A stretch of 64,000 nucleotides of DNA from Mariniphaga sp040772505 (lineage in GTDB: Bacteria; Bacteroidota; Bacteroidia; Bacteroidales; Prolixibacteraceae), in the NCBI GenBank assembly GCA_040772505.1, contig JAXGYA010000002.1, positions 496,001-560,000 on the forward strand. The letters run 5' to 3'. Position numbers and translations under genes: made by a program. A model generated the notes under the pieces. That model was not told the DNA's origin. It saw only the letters and a list, made by a program, of their open reading frames with translations, and searched no databases. Numbering within the stretch: the stretch's first letter is position 1; each line of letters opens with the position of its first letter. This document shows, in pieces, positions 34,913-42,183 of the stretch.

Positions 34913-35978
34913 TCAGTGGCCTATTTGAATAAAATTCTTGTTTGGAAAAAATATTCGCGTTAAAACCGGGGAACAAAGAAAATTGTGTGCAAAAATTTCA
35001 GTTTTACACCATAAATGCGATAGATTTAACATAATGTTATTTAAAATAACGCTATCAGCCATGCCAAACCCATCCGGAAGCCCATTTTGGACAATGAACC
35101 GGTAAATTCTTCCAAAGTTAATGGCAATTCCGCTGTTAAATGCAAACAGGGTTGCTTTAAACAGTCCCCTGACTTTAAGTTTTCCGCCCGGCGTTCTGAT
35201 TTTAAATTCATTCATTAATGCCTCCACGTTAGGCCTGATTTTGCGGCGCTCCTGCGGAATGTTCAATATATTTCTGTTTCGTTTGTTTTGCAAATAATCT
35301 TCGTGGGTAAAATAATATCGCCCGTTGTTTTTAAACATTTGGCAACGGTCGTTTAACGGGCACTGCTTGCAGATATCCATGTCGAAACGTACTTTGTGGC
35401 GTTTTTTTGTCGGGGTTGATTCCATTTTTTGAAAAGGACATTCTACAGTATATACATCAGGGGACCCGGAGGTTTGTTCAATTTTTTCTCTATTTCGCTT
35501 TCACGCCCTCTAACCGCTGTGGTTATTTGGTTGATTTCCAATTCTTCAAACTTCCTGTCATTGTCCCGGCTTCCATAACCGCCATCAGTATGAATCTCGT
35601 TTAACTCTGGGGTCTTCTCTTTTAATTCATCTATCCTTTTGTTCAATATTTGGTTGTCATCCACATTATTTGGGTTTACCGAAATGTCAGTAATCAACTG
35701 CAGGGGGTTGTCAGGATTGGCGGTTTCAGTGCCGTTTATGGTGAAACCCTTATAGTGCTCCCCTTTTTTTGCCGGTAGGTGGCATCAATATCGTCGGGCG
35801 ATTGCAGCATTCTGCTGTTCAATTCCTCTGCAGGGCTGGAACTTACTTCCCGATCGATAACAACAAAATGTTCCCTGTAAACCCTCTTTTCTTTTGAGCG
35901 ATCAAGCGCCTTGCGTTGCTTTTTGCCAAGTTCGTTTTCAAAACTGAATAATTGCAGCTGATTGTTTGCTTTGAACAT
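34913..35978 (-). pseudogene. IS1182-family transposase relic
   Basis: Three frames read in order: MFKANNQLQLFSFENELGKK (start at 35978), then a jump to REHFVVIDREVSSSPAEELN and SPDDIDATYRQKKG. A frameshift follows into DISVNPNNVDDNQILNKRID / EIHTDGGYGSRDNDRKFEEL, then another into CKQCPLNDRCQMFKNNGRYY and a C-terminal FKIRTPGGKLKVRGLFKATL. The order and motifs (the DATYRQKKG segment, HTDGGYGS, the CxxCPLxxxC zinc-like motif) are those of IS1182 transposases. The segment between the N-terminus and the REHFVV part is deleted: about 360 codons remain where intact proteins have roughly 500. It is non-functional. Confidence 0.85.
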
Positions 35979-36042
35979 GTCGTATCTGTTTTTACTTTTC
36001 AAAACAAGTATAAACTTTATTTCCCTGATATTCAAATAAATA

Positions 36043-36058
36043 TGTTCCACGTGGAATA
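36043..36058. promoter_or_regulatory. parS-like palindrome
   Basis: TGTTCCACGTGGAATA. It matches the ParB-binding parS consensus (TGTTNCACGTGNAACA in many bacteria; TGTTCCACGTGGAAC- in pseudomonads) in all positions but the penultimate. The 12-base core TTCCACGTGGAA is a perfect palindrome. It is a single copy in the window, 65 bases upstream of the IS1182 relic's start. No parA/parB genes are in view. It may also be a coincidental transcription-factor site or part of the IS end. Confidence 0.45.
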
Positions 36059-36240
36059 CCTAACAAGCTGACTATCAATAGTTTGTAGTTATATTGATAA
36101 GTTTTCAACTGGCTGGCTTGCAGTTATGTTGATAAGTTTTTAACTGCCTGACTTACAGTATTCTGGAAGCATGACTTATGAACAACTAAATCTAAAGATA
36201 AATCCCTGTTTTAGTCTGAAACCTTTTTAGACTGGGCTCA

Positions 36241-37701
36241 TTAAAGCTTTGCATCCACTCCATCTCCCAATATTCCCTTCACATCATACACTACACTTAT
36301 ATCTTTCCTGAGAGGGTTGAGGTTCATGTTTAAGAACTCTTTGTGAGCAACACCGAGGATGATTGCGTCGTAGAGTGTTTTTTTGTTTTTTCGGGATTTT
36401 GTTTTTTTGTTTTTTTGTTTTTTTGTGATTTCGTTGTTTTGTAATTCTGTTTTTTCGATGGGGGCGTTATTTAGTGAACTGTTCTGCACATCAATTAAGT
36501 TGCTCAGTGGCTTGATGCCGTATTCGTGATACACTTCATCGGGGTTTGCCCATGGGTCGTAAACACACACGTTTACTCCATACTCTTCGAGGGCGCGAAT
36601 GACATCCACAATTTTGGTGTTGCGCACATCGGGGGTGTTCTCCTTGAAGGTGATGCCGAGCATCAGCACGTGTGAGTTGTTTACGTTGATTCCTTTGCGG
36701 ATCATTGTTTTCACCACCTGCGAGGCAACATGCCCTGCCATGCTGTCGTTGATGCGACGTCCTGCGAGAATGATTTCGGGATGGTAGCCCACCTCTTGTG
36801 CTTTTTGTGCAAGGTAGTAGGGGTCGATGCCAATGCAGTGCCCTCCCACCAGTCCGGGCGAGAAGTTGAGGAAGTTCCATTTGGTGCCTGCAGCTGCTAA
36901 CACGTCTTGTGTGTCGATGCCCAGGATGTTGAATATCTTCGCCAGTTCGTTTACAAACGCAATGTTGATATCGCGCTGTGCGTTTTCGATCACTTTTGCC
37001 GCTTCCGCCACTTTGATAGAGGGTGCGAGGTGCGTGCCGGCAGTGATCACCGATTTATAGAGTTGGTCCACCCGCAGTCCTATTTCGGGAGTTGAGCCAG
37101 AAGTTACTTTCAATATTTTCTCCACCGTGTGCTCTTTGTCACCCGGATTGATGCGCTCGGGCGAATAGCCGGCAAAGAAGTCCTGATTGTACACCAATCC
37201 TGATACCCGCTCCAATACAGGAACACAGTCATCTTCGGTTGCACCCGGATAAACCGTAGATTCGTATATCACAATATCCCCTTTTTTCAACACTTTGCCT
37301 GCGGTTTCACTTGCCTCGAAGAGAGGGGAGAGGTCGGGGCGGTTGTGGCGGTCGATGGGGGTGGGGACGGTGATGATGTAGATGTTGGCTCTTTCGATAT
37401 CATTTATGTTTGTAGAGCAGAATAGGCCGGTTTTTCGCTTTTTTGTTTTTTTGTTTTTTTGTGATTCTGTTTTTTCGAGATTTTGTTTTTTCGAGATTTC
37501 ATCAGTTGCAAATGGATTTGATTTTAGCAAAACTGATTGAAGTACATCGTCTTCAACCTCCAATGTACTATCGTGGCCACTGTTGAGTTGATCTACTCGT
37601 GCCCGGCTGATATCGTAACCCACAACGGGGTACTTGGTAGCGAACAGGCGCGCAAGAGGCAACCCAACGTATCCGAGACCGATGATTGCGATTTTGTTCA
37701 T
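36241..37701 (-). CDS. UDP-sugar 6-dehydrogenase (TviB/WbpO type) with two low-complexity insertions
   Basis: 486 residues; relatives are about 425. The enzyme oxidises UDP-N-acetylhexosamine at C6 to the uronic acid, for capsule or O-antigen. The NAD domain begins IAIIGLGYVGLPLARLFATK; the catalytic Cys lies in GLVGGHCIGIDPYYLAQKAQ, and the helix GTKWNFLNFSPG is also typical. The UDP-binding domain has MLGITFKENTPDVRNTKIVD. Two lysine/glutamine-rich blocks interrupt it: residues ~68-95 (TESQKNKKTKKRKTG) just before the conserved ANIYIITVPTPID, and ~415-445 (ITKKQKNKKTKSRKNKK) just before YDAIILGVAHKEF. Both are encoded by T-rich heptad repeats also present in the adjoining intergenic DNA. 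The frame stays open through both. Whether the enzyme still works is unknown. Confidence 0.9.
   Translation of the reverse strand: MNKIAIIGLGYVGLPLARLFATKYPVVGYDISRARVDQLNSGHDSTLEVEDDVLQSVLLKSNPFATDEISKKQNLEKTESQKNKKTKKRKTGLFCSTNINDIERANIYIITVPTPIDRHNRPDLSPLFEASETAGKVLKKGDIVIYESTVYPGATEDDCVPVLERVSGLVYNQDFFAGYSPERINPGDKEHTVEKILKVTSGSTPEIGLRVDQLYKSVITAGTHLAPSIKVAEAAKVIENAQRDINIAFVNELAKIFNILGIDTQDVLAAAGTKWNFLNFSPGLVGGHCIGIDPYYLAQKAQEVGYHPEIILAGRRINDSMAGHVASQVVKTMIRKGINVNNSHVLMLGITFKENTPDVRNTKIVDVIRALEEYGVNVCVYDPWANPDEVYHEYGIKPLSNLIDVQNSSLNNAPIEKTELQNNEITKKQKNKKTKSRKNKKTLYDAIILGVAHKEFLNMNLNPLRKDISVVYDVKGILGDGVDAKL
36373..36445 (-). repeat. Heptad A/T repeat inside the dehydrogenase gene, tract 1
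   Basis: On the plus strand G-T6/T7 units (GTTTTTTT, GTTTTTTC) recur about ten times, with interruptions such as GGGATTTTG and GTGATTTCG. Read on the coding strand they give K/Q/N/T-rich codons in frame. Confidence 0.85.
37430..37503 (-). repeat. Heptad A/T repeat inside the dehydrogenase gene, tract 2
   Basis: Same G-T6/T7 units (CTTTTTTGTTTTTTTG, GTTTTTTCGAGATTTTG) with the same interrupting words (GTGATTCTG, GAGATTTCA) as tract 1, so both tracts share an origin. The reading frame is kept. Confidence 0.85.
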
Positions 37702-37702
37702 T

Positions 37703-37755
37703 TATTTTGTTTTTTTGTTTTTTTGTTTTTTCGTGTTTTTGTTTTTTCGTTGTTG
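37703..37755. repeat. Heptad A/T repeat, intergenic tract 3
   Basis: Immediately upstream of the dehydrogenase start: GTTTTTTTGTTTTTTTG, then GTTTTTTCGTGTTTTTG and GTTTTTTCGTTG. It has the same unit as tracts 1 and 2, and the word TTTCGTGTTTT recurs in inverted orientation at 38330-38384 on the other side of the S23 ORF. Confidence 0.8.
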
Positions 37756-37875
37756 TACTATTGAAACATTGTTCAAATTTTGAATATTCTCGCAATTTCA
37801 AAATACCAAAATTGCAAAACTACAAAATCACGGTATTCACATCAACGAAAAACTAAAATCATAAATTCAACCTTG

Positions 37876-38232
37876 CTAATATATTTTTTTAGTTAACGCT
37901 TGCAATTGATTTGTTATTTTCTCTACTTGTAATCGTAGTTTTATATAATCTTCTTCTTTTAAGTACTCTAAGTCAAGAGATAAAATCAAAAAGTTTATTA
38001 CTTCTATTGCTGAAGAAAATGATTGATTCAAAAAGCGTGCTTTGTCCTTATTTGTATTTTTAGACATTCCCTCTGCAATATTAGCTGAGATACTCATAGT
38101 AGCTCTACGAATTTGAGAGGTTGCACCGTATTTCTCATCAGTAGGAAATTTAGCTGTTGATAGATAAATATCCTTTACAAGTTTCCTCGAATTTTGCCAA
38201 ACATCTAATTTTTCGAAATAGAACTGATGCAT
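37876..38232 (-). CDS. Four-helix-bundle protein, S23 / 23S rRNA intervening-sequence family
   Basis: 118 residues: FEKLDVWQNSRKLVKDIYLS, the signature QIRRATMSISANIAEGMSKN, ARFLNQSFSSAIEVINFLIL and LEYLKEEDYIKLRLQVEKIT. The family was named after ORFs in 23S rRNA intervening sequences; related bundles (Avd) assist diversity-generating retroelements. Members form homopentamers that bind nucleic acid, and many lie alone in Bacteroidota polysaccharide loci with no known role. Here it sits between two nucleotide-sugar genes that would otherwise be neighbours, bracketed by A/T-rich repeats in opposite orientation. No reverse transcriptase or variable repeat is nearby, so a retroelement role is not supported. 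Confidence 0.9.
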   Translation of the reverse strand: MHQFYFEKLDVWQNSRKLVKDIYLSTAKFPTDEKYGATSQIRRATMSISANIAEGMSKNTNKDKARFLNQSFSSAIEVINFLILSLDLEYLKEEDYIKLRLQVEKITNQLQALTKKIY

Positions 38233-38329
38233 ATCTTTAAAATGTTTTTTGTTTGTAAGTTATTCTGCTTTTTTCTTTTTTGATGGAAAACTATTAAGTA
38301 TTGATTAAAATTTAAATATTCTCTACTTT

Positions 38330-38384
38330 ACGAAAACACGAAAACACGAAAATGCAAAAACACAAAAAAACGAAACCACATATT
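38330..38384. repeat. Heptad-like A-rich repeat, tract 4 (inverted)
   Basis: ACGAAAACACGAAAACACG, AAAATGCAAAAACAC, AAAAAAACGAAACC. The reverse complement (TTTTCGTGTTTTCG) echoes tract 3, so the S23 ORF lies between A/T repeats that point in opposite directions. Confidence 0.65.
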
Positions 38385-39380
38385 CTAAATATTCTCCCAG
38401 TACCAAGCCACCGCCTCCTCCAGCCCTTCTTTTATATCATGCGTTGGTTCGTATCCTAATAGTTTTTTCGCTTTTTCTATACTTGCCAATGAGTGCGGAA
38501 TATCGCCTTCTCTTACCGGTCCATGCTTGATTTTCACTTTTGCTATCTCCGGATCGTACTCACTTAAGGTGTTGCGCAACAAAGATACTAATTCATTCAA
38601 CGTTGTTTCTTTCCCCACCGCCGTGTTATACACCGTATTCACCGCATCGGGATTGGTGGTGAGCATTGCCAGTTCATTCATCCGGATGACGTTGTCAATA
38701 TAGGTGAAGTCGCGCGAATAGTCGCCTTTGCCATTGATGACGGGGCTCCGGTGATTCATCAACTGTTTCACAAACAACGGAATAACCGCTGCATAGGCAC
38801 CATTAGGGTCCTGACGGCGTCCAAACACATTGAAATAGCGCAGTCCGATGCACTCCATGCTGTATATTCTGGCAAAAACATCGGCATAGAGTTCATTCAC
38901 ATATTTTGTGATAGCGTAGGGAGAGAGCGGTCTGCCGATAATATCTTCCACTTTGGGCAGAGCTTGCGAGTCGCCGTAAGTGCTGGAGCTGGCAGCATAA
39001 ATAAAGCGCTTTACTCCGGCGTCACGAGCTGCTATCAGCATATTCAGAAATCCCGAAATGTTCACTTCGTTTGAGGTTGCCGGATCGTTGATGGAGCGGG
39101 GCACGGAACCCAGCGCTGCCTGGTGCAGCACATAATCGCAGCCCTCCACTGCCCGCCGGCAGGTGTCTGAATCGCGTATATCGCCTTCAATAAGGGTGAA
39201 TTGGCTCTTTGCGGCTGGCTGCAGGCTGCCAGCTAAGAACGGTTCGATGTTGTGCCGGTGCCCGGTGGAAAAGTTGTCCAGACAAACGACGTTGTAGCCT
39301 TTGTCTAAAAAGTGCTCACAAAGGTTGGAGCCGATGAATCCGGCGCCTCCGGTGATTAATAGCTTAACTGTTTTTTTCAT
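38385..39380 (-). CDS. UDP-N-acetylglucosamine 4-epimerase (WbpP/TviC type)
   Basis: 331 residues, extended short-chain dehydrogenase fold. NAD motif LLITGGAGFIGSNLCEHFLD; catalytic S-S-S / Y-x3-K in AASSSTYGDSQ and SPYAITKYVNELYAD (Tyr near 165, Lys near 169); LRYFNVFGRRQDPNGAYAAV and GDYSRDFTYIDNVI are typical of the WbpP/WbgU group, which interconverts UDP-GlcNAc/UDP-GalNAc and their uronic acids. With the neighbouring dehydrogenase it would make UDP-GalNAcA for a capsule or O-antigen, as in Vi antigen synthesis. Residues 50-60 (AGSLQPAAKSQ) are an extra loop encoded by a palindromic stretch. The stop is followed closely by A-rich repeats. Confidence 0.92.
   Translation of the reverse strand: MKKTVKLLITGGAGFIGSNLCEHFLDKGYNVVCLDNFSTGHRHNIEPFLAGSLQPAAKSQFTLIEGDIRDSDTCRRAVEGCDYVLHQAALGSVPRSINDPATSNEVNISGFLNMLIAARDAGVKRFIYAASSSTYGDSQALPKVEDIIGRPLSPYAITKYVNELYADVFARIYSMECIGLRYFNVFGRRQDPNGAYAAVIPLFVKQLMNHRSPVINGKGDYSRDFTYIDNVIRMNELAMLTTNPDAVNTVYNTAVGKETTLNELVSLLRNTLSEYDPEIAKVKIKHGPVREGDIPHSLASIEKAKKLLGYEPTHDIKEGLEEAVAWYWENI
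39214..39233. repeat. Palindrome within the epimerase gene
   Basis: GCTGGC-TGCAGGCT-GCCAGC. It encodes the extra loop (about residues 50-60) between NIEPFL and FTLIEGDIRD, a place where relatives have only a few residues. It looks like an in-frame insertion of a short palindromic element of the same style as the 21-bp insertion at 25894, though with different bases. Confidence 0.5.
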
Positions 39381-39554
39381 CTGTCACTTTTGATTCGTAA
39401 ATTTAGATGTATGGTTTTATTATTCCCGGTGAGTTTTACAAATTTAGAAGAATTTTCTTAAAAACACTGTGATACACTGTGAGCAAAAATAAAAGTTTAT
39501 AAAGTTAGCGGTTGGCAGTGGGCAGTAGGCTGTAGGCATTCATTTCTTATCCGA

Positions 39555-39660
39555 CGTTGCCAGGAGCTTCGCACGCTGACAAGTCTGCTGTCGTTGCTAC
39601 ATCCGTAAACCTGTCAGCGTCGCCAGACCTGACAGCGTTAACGCCTGCGACAGGCAGAAC
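39555..39660. repeat. GACAG/CTGTC-rich intergenic repeat
   Basis: Inverted and direct words cluster here: CGCTGACAAGTCTG, AACCTGTCAGCGTC, CAGACCTGACAGCG and CGCCTGCGACAGGCAG. It lies in the 641-bp gap upstream of the aminopeptidase (39381-40021), which shows no gene. Function unknown. Confidence 0.5.
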
Positions 39661-39696
39661 GCAGCAAATTTACGAATTTACAAATTTACAATATAA

Positions 39697-39755
39697 AGGA
39701 GGTGGCTGAGGTACGAAGCCAGAGAATTAGGGAGATGATTGAGAATGAATAGTTT
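39697..39755 (-). repeat. Intergenic repeat module Y, copy 2
   Basis: Reverse-complement relative of 5436-5513: AAAGGAGGTGGCTGAGGTAC, GAAGCCAGAGAATTAGGGAG, ATGATTGAGAATGAAT. It is separated from module X by about 30 bases, the same order as at 5061-5513 when read on the opposite strand. Confidence 0.6.
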
Positions 39756-39786
39756 GACAAAGTTATTTGCTTAAATCTTCCTCTCT

Positions 39787-39945
39787 GCCTAGAAACCAAT
39801 CCCCCATGAATCCCCCTTCGCCAAGGGGGACGAGCGTTGATGGAGCCAACAAGCTCAAAAACGCGAATTCGCGCCTGTCTGCCACAGGAACTTGCGAATT
39901 TACAAATTTACGCATTTACGAATTCGCCCTGAAAGGGCATGAAAA
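39787..39945 (-). repeat. Intergenic repeat module X, copy 2
   Basis: Reverse-complement relative of 5061-5205, with AATCCCCCATGAATCCCCC, CGCCAAGGGGGACGAGCG, GCTCAAAAACGCGAATTCGC and a CTGTCTGCCACAGG core in place of the CTGCCTGCAGGCAG palindrome. Confidence 0.65.
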
Positions 39946-40021
39946 ATCTTTCGCCTGATTTCGGTCTGTTCAGAATGAAAATTATATATTCGTGGTTAAT
40001 TGGTTAAAAAAGCAAATAATT

Positions 40022-41410
40022 ATGTTTGACAAAGAGATTTATATTAATCGGAGAAAAAAGCTTAAAAGTAAGCTCGAAGGTGGATTGGCGTTGTTTTTGG
40101 GAAATGGGGAGTCACCCATGAATTACGCTGGAAATACCTTTCGTTTCAGGCAGGACAGCTCATTTCTCTATTTTTTTGGACTGGATTTTCCGGGATTGGC
40201 AGGTGTGATTGATTTCAATAACGGGCGTGACATTATCTTTGGAAACGATGTGGATATGGATGATATTATCTGGATGGGGCCGCAGGTTTCTCTTCAAGAA
40301 AATGCTGCCAGAGCAGGTATTGAGCAAACCAATTCACTTTCAGGGCTGAACGCATATATTTCAGAGGCAATCAGACGGGGCAGAAAAATCCATTTTTTGC
40401 CACCCTACCGTGCAGAAAATAAAATGTGGTTAGAGCAGTTGACCGGTATTTCTTCTTTACGTATCGGCGAGTACGCCTCTGTTGAATTAATACGTGCTGT
40501 GGTTGATCTTCGTTCGGTGAAGGAGCACGTGGAGATAGAGGAAATTAAAAAAGCGTGTGGTACAGGTTACAAAATGCATGTTGCTGCGATGAAGCTTGCT
40601 CGCCCCGGTGTTGGGGAGCAGCATATTGCCGGAGTTATTGAAGGAATTGCAGTATCCGGAGGCGGAATGGTTTCGTTTCCGGTGATTTTGTCGCAGAATG
40701 GTGAAACTCTGCACAACCACGACCATTCACAGATTTTGCAGAAAGGGCGGCTGATGCTCACGGATGCCGGCGCCGAATCGGCAATGCATTACGCTTCAGA
40801 TTTTACGCGCACGGTGCCGGTTGGGGGAAAATTTTCTCAAAAGCAGCTTGAGATTTATGAAATTGTGCTGGCAGCAAATAACAAAGCAACAGAGCTTGCC
40901 CGTCCGGGGATAACCTACAAATCGGTGCATCTGACTGTAAGCGAAGTGATTGCTGCCGGACTGAAAGAGCTTGGACTGATGAAGGGAGATGTGAAAGAGG
41001 CGGTAGCAAACGGTGCCCATGCGCTATTCTTTCCTCACGGTTTAGGGCACATGATGGGGCTTGATGTGCACGACATGGAAGATTTGGGACAGATTTATGT
41101 GGGGTTTGATGAGGAAACCCGCCCGTCAGATCAGTTTGGAACCGCATCGCTGCGAATGGGACGGCGATTAGACCCCGGATTTGTAATTACTAACGAACCG
41201 GGAATTTACTTTATTCCGGAACTTATCAGGCAGTGGGAAAAAGAAAAAACAAATGCAGACTTCATTAATTTTGACAAGGTGAACACCTATCTTGATTTTG
41301 GAGGTATCCGTTTAGAAGATAATTTACTGATTACTCAAACAGGAAGTGAAATTCTTGGTACACGCGTACCCATTGAACCGGGAGAGGTAGAGCAAATCGT
41401 TTCGGGCTAA
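40022..41410 (+). CDS. pepP: Xaa-Pro aminopeptidase (M24 metallopeptidase)
   Basis: 462 residues; the ATG at 40022 (MFDKEIYINRRKKL) is preferred over a GTG 30 bases upstream. The enzyme removes the N-terminal residue from peptides with proline second. An N-terminal AMP_N domain (GNGESPMNYAGNTFRFRQDS, YFFGLDFPGLAGVIDF) is followed by the pita-bread catalytic domain. The metal ligands are Asp in LTDAGAES, Asp in ASDFTRTVPVGG, His in FPHGLGHMMGLDVHD, Glu in VITNEPGIYFIP and Glu in GGIRLEDNLLIT. Length and motifs are as in Bacteroidota PepP-like enzymes. It converges with the phosphatase-like gene, overlapping it by 4 bases at the 3' end. Confidence 0.93.
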   Translation: MFDKEIYINRRKKLKSKLEGGLALFLGNGESPMNYAGNTFRFRQDSSFLYFFGLDFPGLAGVIDFNNGRDIIFGNDVDMDDIIWMGPQVSLQENAARAGIEQTNSLSGLNAYISEAIRRGRKIHFLPPYRAENKMWLEQLTGISSLRIGEYASVELIRAVVDLRSVKEHVEIEEIKKACGTGYKMHVAAMKLARPGVGEQHIAGVIEGIAVSGGGMVSFPVILSQNGETLHNHDHSQILQKGRLMLTDAGAESAMHYASDFTRTVPVGGKFSQKQLEIYEIVLAANNKATELARPGITYKSVHLTVSEVIAAGLKELGLMKGDVKEAVANGAHALFFPHGLGHMMGLDVHDMEDLGQIYVGFDEETRPSDQFGTASLRMGRRLDPGFVITNEPGIYFIPELIRQWEKEKTNADFINFDKVNTYLDFGGIRLEDNLLITQTGSEILGTRVPIEPGEVEQIVSG

Positions 41411-41844
41411 ATCGATTTTTCCCTTTTTGATTTCAGGATTCGATTATAGAAATAGTCCATTTCGGTCATAATCTCATCGCGGATTTCACGGCATTTTTGC
41501 CTGATCTCCTCCTTATTCCGGGAGTTTGCATAGGGATTGTGAAAGCCAAGATGCATTTTTCTTTTGTATTTTATGGGTGGAATTCTCAGCTCCTCAACTG
41601 TTCCGTCGCCAACAGTTATCAGATAGTCGAATTCGATATCATCAAACCGGGTATAGTGCTCCGGAATATGCGGTTCAAGATTAATACCCTTTTCTGCCAT
41701 CACTTCAATGGCGATGTCGCTAACATGGTCTGACGGAAAAATTCCTGCAGAATAAATTTTTAAGTTGCCGCCATAGCTTCTTAATATAGCTTCTGCCATC
41801 TGGCTCCTGCAAGAATTCTGGTTGCTTAGGAAAAAAATTTTCAT
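41407..41844 (-). CDS. Low-molecular-weight phosphatase / ArsC-like protein lacking the catalytic Cys and Asp
   Basis: 145 residues with the fold-defining pattern of the LMW-PTP/thioredoxin-coupled arsenate reductase family: N-terminal strand and P-loop KIFFLSNQNSCRSQMAEAIL, YSAGIFPSDHVSDIAIEVMA, DYLITVGDGTVEE and EEIRQKCREIRDEIMTEMDY. The active-site motif of the family is C-x5-R. Here the first position is Ser7 (codon AGC), with Arg13 kept. The general-acid segment, normally D-P, reads GFHNPYAN with Asn. Both catalytic groups are thus replaced, suggesting a pseudo-enzyme that still binds an oxyanion or phosphoprotein. The start and length are normal. It overlaps the pepP end by 4 bases on the opposite strand. 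Confidence 0.85.
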   Translation of the reverse strand: MKIFFLSNQNSCRSQMAEAILRSYGGNLKIYSAGIFPSDHVSDIAIEVMAEKGINLEPHIPEHYTRFDDIEFDYLITVGDGTVEELRIPPIKYKRKMHLGFHNPYANSRNKEEIRQKCREIRDEIMTEMDYFYNRILKSKREKSI

Positions 41845-42094
41845 TTTATTGCTTGCATTAGATTTCGTGAAATTATATTTTTAGCTTTTGCTCTAAAAAC
41901 TACTGCTAAATTAATAATTTTAAAAATGAATTAAAATATATTTCATTGAAAATTAAACTTTTGCAAGTGTTGTGCAGCATACTTTTTGAGAATATGTTAA
42001 CTTCAGAATGATATTTAACAGCTCTGTGAGGTTTAAAAGATGTGAAAAGTGCGGTTTTGTTTTTTTTGTAATAAACAAATAGATTTTCAAAATC

Positions 42095-42126
42095 TTTGAG
42101 TATTAAAATGCAATTCCCTATTTTCG
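42095..42126 (+). promoter_or_regulatory. Promoter of the DUF349 gene
   Basis: TTTG (42095-42098), 20 bases, TATTTTCG (42119-42126), close to the Bacteroidota pattern. The start would be near 42133, about 50 bases before the gene. The rest of the 339-bp gap 41845-42183 is AT-rich with nothing else recognisable. Confidence 0.5.
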
Positions 42127-42183
42127 TAGCCAGAATTGTTATTTATGCACACCATAATATTTTATGGTTTTAAATTTTGACAG

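Noticed and set aside
37703..38384. Diversity-generating retroelement (Avd-like protein plus repeats)
   Set aside because: No reverse transcriptase, and no template/variable repeat pair. The repeats are simple A/T heptads.
36373..38384. CRISPR-like array
   Set aside because: The repeats are 7-base A/T units without spacers of constant length, partly inside a coding frame, and no cas genes are present.
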